A program made the position numbers and the translations under genes. A stretch of 27,955 nucleotides of DNA from CAZRIE01 sp964600075. GTDB taxonomy: Bacteria; Bacteroidota; Bacteroidia; Flavobacteriales; Flavobacteriaceae. Shown here piece by piece: positions 13,813 to 22,595 of this stretch (the stretch's first letter is position 1; every line of letters starts with the position of its first letter). The notes below the pieces were generated by a model. That model saw nothing but the letters and a program-made list of their open reading frames with translations, made no database searches and was not told where the DNA came from. The stretch is from positions 1-27,955 of the forward strand of contig CAZRIE010000055.1 in the NCBI GenBank assembly GCA_964600075.1, read 5' to 3'.

Positions 13813-15750
13813 TTATTTTTTAACAGGTTCAACGGTGTCGTATTTAAGTCCGCTCGAAGCTTCTCCGCGACCTACTATTTTTCGTCGCCCATACCAAGTG
13901 TGAACAGCGCCATTATACCAACGTGCCCGCTGAAAGCGCGAGGTTACGATAGCTCCTGATCTTGGCACTTCTTCCTCATTTATAAAATATGATTTGGGTT
14001 GCTTATCTCCGTCTGAATTTACAAAGGGCCATAACTCTTTTTTCTTCGCTCTTGTAATGCCGAATCTCAGAATATCGGTTTGCGGTCGTATCGCGCTGAA
14101 TTTGCTATCGAACAATCGAGGCATCGATGCGCGTTGCAAGTTGATGGCCCTGTTCTGGCCTGCAATATGGCGAGATACGAAAGGAATCCAATTTTCAGGA
14201 ACGGTGTTACCCAGTTCATAACTCAATAGGGCACTTTCGTCTGGTTCTACCGGTGCCAATGGCGGAGCGTACGAATTCAGAAGGGCTACCAATTCAACTG
14301 CCGCAGTATGGCCATCTCGACCTGAGCCCAATAAACTGGGCACTGCATCTTCAACACCCCAAACGGTATTTGCCATTTCATCTCTTAATAGATTAACCGA
14401 AGAAATAGGGTCACTCTCTTGAATTTTAGTGACTACAGGTGGGAAAAACAAGCGGGTATCGCTTGGTAGCGGTGTCGTTTTATCTTTTTGTTCAGTACTT
14501 AAATTGAACATGCCCCAAGACGCCCAGTCATCAGTTTCGCCTTGATTGGCAGCCTGTACAAAAGTTTTCTGCCCGAAAACGTCGGTCACCACTATTCCTT
14601 TTACCCGCGAGAGACTACCTACCGGAACCGAGTAGGGCACCACGAACCAATCATTACTGAACACCAAGGCAAATTGGCTCAATATAATCTTTGCGATATC
14701 GGTAGTATCGGCATTGATATTACCTAAATCTACATTACCATCCTCAAATTCCCACCAACGTGCATTCGGCATACCCCCGAAACGTGCCTCCGTCGGAATT
14801 ACGGTCAATGTTTTTTCGGTAATCGTATTTTCCGAAACGTTTTGCTCACGCTTTGCCAAAGCTTTCAATTTGGTATTTTTCTTAGGATCAGCGGCAACAT
14901 CAAATGAATACCAATCTAGGTTTCCATTGTAGTATTCCGTAGCTGTCAGCACACTATTTTCTCCTTCGGTATTTGGAAGGGAGCAGGCAAATTGGTATTC
15001 TAACTGTTCATTCACCCAAGCCGATTGCTTTTTTTGGGCTGGCAAACCATACGATTTTTCAAACCATTTCATATAGTCATTGGCAACATTTTTCAAAGGG
15101 GTTCTTTGATTTGGCGGTAGGGCTGAATTTAAGGTTGAAGGTAGTGCAAACGGGTTCTGTGATTTAAGGTCTTCATAAAAAAGGACACCATCCATGGCCC
15201 TGCCACCGACCGCATGTAAAAACCTGTGTAATTCTTTGTTCGCTTCGATTCGGGCCTTTTCTATGGCTAGGGCATTCGAATCGTTTGACATATCCACCGC
15301 ATCCGGAACAGCAATGGGGTATTGTTGTTTAAAAATCGGTTTTAAAGTGTTCACGTTAAGGACGGCATTTATTTTGCCCGCTCGAACGAGCATTCGCATA
15401 AATTGTTGGCCACTTTGTAAACGTACTTTATAGTCCATATTGGGAAGTTCACTTTCGACAATATCTTCAAGTAAATGTGCTTTGTCAAAGATTTTTGGAG
15501 CTTCCGTTCCTACCTTAAATTTTGTGAGATTTGTAGTTTCTAAACAGACCTTGGCAAAAATTGCCGAACCAGTATCCTCACCTTTTAACTCGCCAAACTG
15601 CCACTGTCGTGTGAGCATCCATAAGGGATCATAGATTTCAGCTTGTAGTGAGCGTTCAAAGTCCACTTGACGAGGGCGGGGTTCCAAGGTGTTGTAGGTG
15701 CGCAGTGGATCGCAGGTCTTAAAACTCAAATATTTTCTTTCGTTGGCCAT
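13813..15750 (-). CDS. Last gene of giant operon: 645-aa uncharacterised protein
   Basis: I cannot assign a function. It has no signal peptide, membrane helix or enzyme motif. The N-terminal block YDPLWMLTRQWQFGE followed by LKGEDTGS (40-62) is the most striking feature and looks like a family hallmark; the middle holds a mixed alpha/beta region with SRVKGIVVTDVFGQ; the C-terminus (592-645) has EEEVPRSGAIVTSRF, RARWYNG, TWYGRRKIVGRGEASSG, dense in Trp, Arg and Gly. I recall very similar blocks in uncharacterised proteins of actinobacteria and other phyla, always next to homologues of the two larger neighbours; that is memory, not a search. It starts 2 bp after the stop of the 2276-aa gene, so it is translationally linked to it. 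Probably a structural or scaffold subunit of a complex made by the operon. Confidence 0.85.
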   Translation of the reverse strand: MANERKYLSFKTCDPLRTYNTLEPRPRQVDFERSLQAEIYDPLWMLTRQWQFGELKGEDTGSAIFAKVCLETTNLTKFKVGTEAPKIFDKAHLLEDIVESELPNMDYKVRLQSGQQFMRMLVRAGKINAVLNVNTLKPIFKQQYPIAVPDAVDMSNDSNALAIEKARIEANKELHRFLHAVGGRAMDGVLFYEDLKSQNPFALPSTLNSALPPNQRTPLKNVANDYMKWFEKSYGLPAQKKQSAWVNEQLEYQFACSLPNTEGENSVLTATEYYNGNLDWYSFDVAADPKKNTKLKALAKREQNVSENTITEKTLTVIPTEARFGGMPNARWWEFEDGNVDLGNINADTTDIAKIILSQFALVFSNDWFVVPYSVPVGSLSRVKGIVVTDVFGQKTFVQAANQGETDDWASWGMFNLSTEQKDKTTPLPSDTRLFFPPVVTKIQESDPISSVNLLRDEMANTVWGVEDAVPSLLGSGRDGHTAAVELVALLNSYAPPLAPVEPDESALLSYELGNTVPENWIPFVSRHIAGQNRAINLQRASMPRLFDSKFSAIRPQTDILRFGITRAKKKELWPFVNSDGDKQPKSYFINEEEVPRSGAIVTSRFQRARWYNGAVHTWYGRRKIVGRGEASSGLKYDTVEPVKK

Positions 15751-15752
15751 GA

Positions 15753-18700
15753 CTATGGTGTTTCTTGCTTGTTTAATGCCAAATAATCTAAGGGTACTTG
15801 TGTTTTTGGTTCCAAGGGTAATTCTACATTGGGCGCAAGCAATTCACTACTTATCGCAGGCAATACCTTGGCAAATACACTATTTTCGATATGATCAGGT
15901 TCTACCGCCCGATTTTTGGCTAATGCAATAGTGTCTTCAAGAGTGTAAATGAGGTTGTCCCAATCCCAATTGCCAGTTACTTTAGGCGTCACTGCAAGCA
16001 ATACGCTTTGTGGAGGAGCCGCATCGGGTTGGTCATAATTGAATGTGAGGCCAGTAGTCTCCTCTTCGTTAGGAATAATTTCCAACCATTCATCTAAAAT
16101 CAGTACGGCTTTTGATTTTGTAGTATCGATTAGCGCATCACCATTTAATACTACCAATGATAGTTTGTCATCGTCAGGAATATAGCTTTTTGGATACTCT
16201 ACGCCAAGCCAGTAATCTGCAGGTAAATCTGGTGATGCCGAACGATAGGGCAATTGTACAGGTTCTGCTTGGGGAAATTCATGTTCCCAAACTTCACTGA
16301 GCATTCCTGCCATTTCGAGTGCATACAGTTTTTCGCGAACCCGGCCGATACCCTGTAACCAATCTTCCATAGCCAATGGATTATGTCGTAAAAGACCGTC
16401 GGCTTCATCTATTTGCAATATATTTTTAATTTCGGTTCGATTCTGTAATTTGAAGAGGGGTAACACGGTAAAAGAGCGGCCGAAAATTTGGCGTAATATT
16501 CCTATTAAATGCCCACACTTATTATCTTCATTTTTCTCTGCGGTATATGCGCTCTGTAATTTCTCAATGGCATTCTCTTTTTTGGTGATTGTGGAACGAG
16601 CGACGATCAATTGCCGTGCTAAATCACGCCCTATCTCATCAGTCAGCTCAATAACAGCATCGGGAACGGTATCAGGAACTCCTAAATCGTTTAGTGAAAA
16701 CAACATAGCCCGCATGTTGTTGATCTGCGTTGTATTGAAAGTTGCGGTATCTAGCTGTTCGCTGTTGATTTGAGAAGCAAAGAAAGCATCAATGTCATCA
16801 CGTACACCGAAGAAAAGACTTTCCGCTGCTTTTCTACGAAGGTCAAGCTCTGCGACATCTTGATGGCGCATAACAGACAGCGGTTCGACACTTTCTAGTG
16901 GAATTCTTAAATCATCGGCATGTGCAGGCCGTACATCACCTAATAATTTTTGTAGTTGGCCAATTAAGGGCATTAGCTCATAAAGCGTTCTTATTTCGTC
17001 TCCCCAGCCTGGATCTCTATCTTTTATTGAAATGTCTAAGGGTACATCTACGGCTAGTTTCGGAGTTGCTTTGGCCCGCACCAAAAATGCAATACGTTTG
17101 TTGAAGGCGTTACTGCCATCGCGACCGGTTTCTAATCCCGCTAGTAAATCCGTCGGATGCAAACTGAGTTCTGCCATATTGACCTCAATAGACTCGGCAG
17201 TATCATTCTGATTGAAACGCACGAGGCAGCGTATGTTCGTTGCTGGGCCAAAAAGATTGCCCAACATTTTGTTCAGTGAAGGCTCTGCCAACGCACGTGG
17301 GGTAAGTTTAGAAGACCACCCTACAGGTTTAGATGCCGCTGCGTTGGGGGCAACCGGTGCCGCAACGGTTTCTAATGCCCAAACCACGCGTTGGGTAACT
17401 ACAGTACCGGTTCTGGGGGTAGTCACGATTTGTGGATCGGGCATATTCTTGCCCTGGGCCAAAGCTTCGAGCATTGAACCGGCCCTTACATGATTGCCTT
17501 GGGCAATCTGGTAAACGCACTCTGAAAGTGCTAAATCGCCTAGTGCATCAAAAGCATCTGCGATTCGGTCTATTTCTTGAAGTAGTATTTTTAAATGTTT
17601 ATTCTTACCTCCATTTTTTGTAATAATATCCTTGAATACTTGGGGGGTTCGACTGAACGTACCCCCGTTGTAAAGTACTTCGAATAAACTTTGATTCGAA
17701 GGGAAAGACATATCTTTGATATGGTCATCAATCAGGTCGAGTAAATCATTGCCGTGAATTACATGGGGGTTGTAATTGCCGTCATTTGCTACAAGCTGAA
17801 TATCGGGTCTTAACGGGAATTTACGTCGTAGCGGATAGATGAAGCGATCCATCTCCGCATCTTCATAGCGCTCATGCAGCCCACGCTCTAATTGATACCC
17901 CAAAACAGCGGCGATTTCTTGACCATTTTTTACGCCTTCAATCAGTTGTAGAGCCATTCGCACCCTTGCGGAAGAAAGGTTTACCGCCATTTGGTTTTCG
18001 ATATCTCCGTCTTCGTCTTCGTTTGACTTATATCCGGCCCTTAGAATCGCGGCCGTTATCGCATGGTTGATGGAAGGCATGTGAATATGTCCCTGGTTAT
18101 CTTCATCGGTGAAAATAGGGTCGGTACCACTTTTCAAGCTTTCAGGAACAACATCAGGATCTACCCGAGTACGTGCGCCACCTGGCCGAAGGTCTTCAAG
18201 ATAGCCATAGCAGCCCAAATGTATTCCTTCTTTGGTCGCATCACGCTGTTTACGCAGCCGCTCGTGCGCCAAGCCAATAAGCCAAGAATCTAAGCGATAA
18301 CTGCATAGATCTAAATGTTCGGCTAACAATTGGTCGAGAACGACAGATGGTAATTCTGAAATTTTGTTGAACGCACTTCTTAATTGCGATGCAGGAGAGA
18401 GAGAAGCATTATGCCCGTTGTGACCGGAGAAACTATTGAATAACGATTTATCAATGGGGTTTAGATATTTTGCCATGGTCCAGGCTTCATTGTTTTCGTT
18501 GCCAGAACCTTTAACAAGATGATTGTATAGAAATCTACTATCTTTTTTCTTAAAACCACCGTCAGTGAAATGCTCCTCTCCACCATCGAGCCTATTGAGG
18601 CTACGGAAAAGAAAACTCCATTTCGTAATTTTTTTATCCAGCCCATCGGGATTGTGATCAGAAGTTGGTATCTCCATAAAGCCGGTTCCGCCTATTCTGA

Positions 18701-21700
18701 ATTTATCAAAAAAGCTGATGAAATGTTCTCGTCTTAGAATGTCGAGAGATGCCTGAGCGTAGGTCCAAAGCATAGACTGTCGAAGCATTAGGTACAATAG
18801 CGATTTTGAAGGGAATTCTTCTATATTATTGCTGCCAAGAACATCGAACAAGTTATGCTCGAGTAACCATTTGATATAGTTTTGATTACCACCTTCAAGA
18901 GGCTCAGTAGTACTCAACTCTCCTTCTTGAACCCTGATGCCGGTATATTGGGAATTTTCAGCAAAGGAAATTGCGCTAAAGTTTTTTGATAGATCTAGTT
19001 TTAGGAATTTTTCCCAATAGGCATGTTGTTGGCTAACCTCATCCGTCTCCACCGTTTCAGATGGAATCAAATGACCAAAAATATTCATCAGGCTTGCCGT
19101 ACTTACTGTTTCCTGTGCCGGGAACTCGTCAGTAGGAAAAGTCAAAAAAGTATTTGCGGCAAAACGAGTATAATATTCTATCGACGCTGGTTGCAGCCCC
19201 AATATTTCTAAAAAATGGGCCTGCGAATTGTTGACTACATTGTACGCATGCACAACATGCTCTTCGCGAATTTTGCTCCATTCTTTATGAAAAACTTTTA
19301 AGGTTTCTTGAAGCTTTTCTTTGTAGTTATTACCGGTTTGATGTTCGAATTTTGTGAAAGCCGTGGTTAGCAAGACACCATAGGGCTGACTGTCCACTCT
19401 TATGGATGGCAAATGCCCACGGGCGGACACGTGATTGATCATAAAATTACTAGTGCTTTCGGTATCCTCTTCTTTGAAGAGGTTGTCCATCATCTCATCC
19501 ATATAATACCCCATGGTCGCAGGAAAAAGCGCTCTATTCATCAACTTAGGTAGCTCCATTTCTTTTTTGCCACTACCTTTTATATGTTGTAAAATATCGT
19601 AAGAGATGCCCAATGCTTCGCATAACAGCTTGCCATCGGCTGAAATCTGGCCGCCTATAACGTTTTCGGCGAAGTTGTTTTCACCCATTTCCAAATCATA
19701 GGTTGTATCAAAATCGGTCACTGTGCTGCTGTAAGCCGCCTTACTACCTTCTGTGTTGTTCGTTGGGGTTCCTAAGGGCAGTAATTCCATTCCGCCAGGT
19801 GTATAATGGTGGTTGTTAAGTAATTTTTCGAGCTGCTGTTTGCTTTGGCTTGCGGTACCATTATTTACGCCCAGCACAAAGACCTGATCAAAACCATTGG
19901 CAAATTCAGATGCGGAGAGGGTAACCGTTATTCCCATTCCTACCTGCTCTGCTGCGGAATAATCTGTGAGCCATTTAATATCTGGATCAACCTCTAAGTC
20001 GCCATTACTTGTGTATTTATAAACGTTATCCAAATCGAATTTCTCAGGATTGAGACCTACCTTTAATCCTGTAGATGGTAAAGTCTTACCCACTTTTATG
20101 TGACGGTATGTCTTTTCGGTTTTGAGAATAACGACAAAACGATCCGGCATTACTTTGCTATGCGGGGCCGCTGTCCAATCATCATTTTTTTGACTTACAT
20201 TGGGGAAGGTAAATGTCAAGGCGGTGGCCTCTGAAAATTCAAGGCCGGTTAGTACTTTGAAAGAGGCCATTTTTTCTTGAAGAACATTGAACTCCGTAAA
20301 TATGGTATTGAAAGTAGCCTGCAATTCATTAACTACTGAACCACTACTGCGGTTTAGTATGTTTACGATAATCGTAAAGCGCCCTTGCACCCGACGGATT
20401 TCATTAACCACTTTATTATAGGCATATTCGTGCGCTATAGCTTCATTCTTAATCGCTGTATTAGCCTCTTTTAAATTTTTAAGAATGGTATTCCCAAGAA
20501 GTTTTCGCCTTACCCTAACTGCGGTATCGAGATTGCTGACCTTGCGCATATTCTCAACAGCGGCAGAGAGCTGTTTTTTACAATCAATGAGACCTTGATC
20601 AGGCTTTAAATCGAATTTTTTCTTGTTAGCAACACTTACGTTTGACGGATCGAGAAATTTTGCGATATATGCGGCGCGTTCACTACCGTTAAATTCACAG
20701 AGTACTCGCCAGGCACCTAGCTCCATATCCCTATCTCCACTGGCTATCCATATTTCTTTCCAATAGTCTTTTCCGGTGGTAATCTCAAGCTCGGTCAGTG
20801 CTTCTTCATGCGTATGAATAGCGATATCATCTGGGTAGATGCGTACCCATAACTCGTTCATTAGCTTTTTGTTCGCGATAAAGATTCCTTTTGTTTTGAA
20901 TTCTTCATTTAAGCTATTGGCCCCAGTTACCGTTGTAAGCTTTTTATCGGCTAGTAGTCTGGTAAGATTCTTACCTAGAGTTGCGGTATCGAAAGCACCT
21001 TGTTTTGTCTTAATCGTTTTAACGCCCTTAAGACCAGTGGCCATTTTTTTGGCTTTTGCGTCGAGTTCCTTCCGGTTTTTCTCTGGAAGGAAAAAATTGG
21101 TGTTTTTGGCATTTTTAAGTGTTAGGGAAACTGTTTTGATATCTTCGAGAAGACCTATTTTCTGTTTTTCGGTTACCCTTCCGGTACCTGATTTTAATTT
21201 TTTGAGTTGTGCGTTTATGGTGTCGAGCTTGTTCGTGGTTTTCGTAAAGTTCGCCGCGCTGGTCGCCAAAATTTCAGAGCTCACACTCTTGAAGGCTCCG
21301 CCCGAAATATCCCGAAATATTTTAAGCTTTTCTTTTGAAATAGTAGTGGCCTGGGTTATTCCGGATTTAAGACTAAAGCGGTGGCTGGGATTCGTTACGG
21401 TAAAACGACTCAGTTTTTTGGTGAAGGTTTTGACCTCTTTATCGATAGCCGCCCATAACTTTTCAAGCTGTAGTGCTTCTTCTTCGTCCGTTTTTATAAC
21501 GTGTTGACCCACCAGGGCATTTTTTTTCAGACGGTTTAGAATATTTGTCTTTTGTTTTTTAATCGAGCTAAAACTATCTGTTTTCAGTACGTTGAATTCG
21601 TGTAAGGCTTTCCACGTTCTCAAACTGTCATAAAAAAGTTTGGTGCCCGAAACGGTTTGCAGGTCGGCCAATTGTTTGAATTTGCCCAGTATTTGACCAT

Positions 21701-22583
21701 CAAACTGTTCGAAGCCTCCCTTCATGGGGTTTACTTGAGTCTTTCCGACCTTTTCTACATATACTTTCCATTTCGGATCTCCGTGAACCCTTCGCAAATT
21801 TGCGGGAGTACGTTTTATGGCCCTTACCATATTTTCATGAAGTTCTTCTATACGTTTTAATTGGGTGGACTCCATCGCCGTGACCGTTTTGTAGTAATCT
21901 AGATCACGCTCGTAAAAATTCTCGAATGCCTTCAATGCGCTTGACACAAAAGTGACCAGTTTATGCTTCTTTCCGCGCGAAGTGTTGGGAAGATCTTTGC
22001 CCGCAATGGTTCTGGCACGTCTCTCTAAAAGTCGCATCTCGTCGATTAACCCTGAGGCCTCTACATGGGTGACATCTTGAGTAGCCTCTAAACCTTTGAC
22101 TACGTTGCTGAGTTTCTTAAGATTACTTTGAAACTTTTTTGATAGCTGACCTAACGCTCTAAGCTGGGTCGGTTTAAATCTTTTGGTCGAAAGTTCGCTA
22201 TAGAATTTTTTGCCTTTCTCAAGTAGGTCGTTCACTTCGTTTCTAACCCATGAGCGTTCCATTGGGGTAATGCCCCTAATATTTTTTAGTTGGCCGGTAT
22301 GAAGTTTTGCAATAGCTGTAATACCTTGTTTGGTAATTAGTTGGGCTTTTGCAAAAGTCACTCCTTTTATTGGGGTGAGATATACCTTCTGCGCTTCAAC
22401 GATGGCCTTGAGGGTAGTCGAAACGTGTACCCCGCCAGTTTTTGTACTTCTGGCAACTTGCATAAACCGGGTCTCTACCCGCACTGGAAATAGTAGAAAG
22501 GGTACCTCATCTTTCTTGGCTCGCGTCTTAGAACGTATTGCCGCCAGTTCTTTGTCTTGTTTTATCGCCGTAATAGGTGCCAT
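15753..22583 (-). CDS. Giant 2276-aa uncharacterised protein of the operon
   Basis: Soluble, with no signal peptide or recognised catalytic motif. Order of blocks: LLFPVRVETRFM (30-41); a lysine-rich, helix-prone stretch (42-576) of weakly hydrophobic heptad-like sequence; ELWVRIYPDDIAIHTHE (577-593) with nearby AWRVL and ERAAYIAKFLDP (624-646); PDRFVVIL (813-820); GFDQVFVLGV (897-906); LGTPTNNTE (937-945); ALFPATMGYYMDEMM (1018-1032); RGHLPSIRVDSQPYGVL (1055-1071); EHLDLCSYRLDSWLIGLA (1422-1439); GCYGYLEDLRPGG (1457-1469); HMPSINHAITAAILRAGY (1501-1518); LGYQLERGLHE (1561-1571). The remaining C-terminal 700 residues are mixed alpha/beta. From memory, these blocks recur together in giant uncharacterised proteins of other phyla, where the first and third blocks are close together. 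It starts 12 bp after the 1094-aa gene. Function unknown. Confidence 0.88.
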   Translation of the reverse strand: MAPITAIKQDKELAAIRSKTRAKKDEVPFLLFPVRVETRFMQVARSTKTGGVHVSTTLKAIVEAQKVYLTPIKGVTFAKAQLITKQGITAIAKLHTGQLKNIRGITPMERSWVRNEVNDLLEKGKKFYSELSTKRFKPTQLRALGQLSKKFQSNLKKLSNVVKGLEATQDVTHVEASGLIDEMRLLERRARTIAGKDLPNTSRGKKHKLVTFVSSALKAFENFYERDLDYYKTVTAMESTQLKRIEELHENMVRAIKRTPANLRRVHGDPKWKVYVEKVGKTQVNPMKGGFEQFDGQILGKFKQLADLQTVSGTKLFYDSLRTWKALHEFNVLKTDSFSSIKKQKTNILNRLKKNALVGQHVIKTDEEEALQLEKLWAAIDKEVKTFTKKLSRFTVTNPSHRFSLKSGITQATTISKEKLKIFRDISGGAFKSVSSEILATSAANFTKTTNKLDTINAQLKKLKSGTGRVTEKQKIGLLEDIKTVSLTLKNAKNTNFFLPEKNRKELDAKAKKMATGLKGVKTIKTKQGAFDTATLGKNLTRLLADKKLTTVTGANSLNEEFKTKGIFIANKKLMNELWVRIYPDDIAIHTHEEALTELEITTGKDYWKEIWIASGDRDMELGAWRVLCEFNGSERAAYIAKFLDPSNVSVANKKKFDLKPDQGLIDCKKQLSAAVENMRKVSNLDTAVRVRRKLLGNTILKNLKEANTAIKNEAIAHEYAYNKVVNEIRRVQGRFTIIVNILNRSSGSVVNELQATFNTIFTEFNVLQEKMASFKVLTGLEFSEATALTFTFPNVSQKNDDWTAAPHSKVMPDRFVVILKTEKTYRHIKVGKTLPSTGLKVGLNPEKFDLDNVYKYTSNGDLEVDPDIKWLTDYSAAEQVGMGITVTLSASEFANGFDQVFVLGVNNGTASQSKQQLEKLLNNHHYTPGGMELLPLGTPTNNTEGSKAAYSSTVTDFDTTYDLEMGENNFAENVIGGQISADGKLLCEALGISYDILQHIKGSGKKEMELPKLMNRALFPATMGYYMDEMMDNLFKEEDTESTSNFMINHVSARGHLPSIRVDSQPYGVLLTTAFTKFEHQTGNNYKEKLQETLKVFHKEWSKIREEHVVHAYNVVNNSQAHFLEILGLQPASIEYYTRFAANTFLTFPTDEFPAQETVSTASLMNIFGHLIPSETVETDEVSQQHAYWEKFLKLDLSKNFSAISFAENSQYTGIRVQEGELSTTEPLEGGNQNYIKWLLEHNLFDVLGSNNIEEFPSKSLLYLMLRQSMLWTYAQASLDILRREHFISFFDKFRIGGTGFMEIPTSDHNPDGLDKKITKWSFLFRSLNRLDGGEEHFTDGGFKKKDSRFLYNHLVKGSGNENNEAWTMAKYLNPIDKSLFNSFSGHNGHNASLSPASQLRSAFNKISELPSVVLDQLLAEHLDLCSYRLDSWLIGLAHERLRKQRDATKEGIHLGCYGYLEDLRPGGARTRVDPDVVPESLKSGTDPIFTDEDNQGHIHMPSINHAITAAILRAGYKSNEDEDGDIENQMAVNLSSARVRMALQLIEGVKNGQEIAAVLGYQLERGLHERYEDAEMDRFIYPLRRKFPLRPDIQLVANDGNYNPHVIHGNDLLDLIDDHIKDMSFPSNQSLFEVLYNGGTFSRTPQVFKDIITKNGGKNKHLKILLQEIDRIADAFDALGDLALSECVYQIAQGNHVRAGSMLEALAQGKNMPDPQIVTTPRTGTVVTQRVVWALETVAAPVAPNAAASKPVGWSSKLTPRALAEPSLNKMLGNLFGPATNIRCLVRFNQNDTAESIEVNMAELSLHPTDLLAGLETGRDGSNAFNKRIAFLVRAKATPKLAVDVPLDISIKDRDPGWGDEIRTLYELMPLIGQLQKLLGDVRPAHADDLRIPLESVEPLSVMRHQDVAELDLRRKAAESLFFGVRDDIDAFFASQINSEQLDTATFNTTQINNMRAMLFSLNDLGVPDTVPDAVIELTDEIGRDLARQLIVARSTITKKENAIEKLQSAYTAEKNEDNKCGHLIGILRQIFGRSFTVLPLFKLQNRTEIKNILQIDEADGLLRHNPLAMEDWLQGIGRVREKLYALEMAGMLSEVWEHEFPQAEPVQLPYRSASPDLPADYWLGVEYPKSYIPDDDKLSLVVLNGDALIDTTKSKAVLILDEWLEIIPNEEETTGLTFNYDQPDAAPPQSVLLAVTPKVTGNWDWDNLIYTLEDTIALAKNRAVEPDHIENSVFAKVLPAISSELLAPNVELPLEPKTQVPLDYLALNKQETP

Positions 22584-22595
22584 GTGCTTTCTTTT

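Noticed and set aside
20839..21507. A 222-codon open frame on the plus strand
   Set aside because: Lies wholly antisense to the 2276-aa gene in its lysine-rich segment. Its product is a hydrophobic Ser/Phe/Val-rich mirror of Lys/Glu/Thr codons, with no start context or family resemblance.
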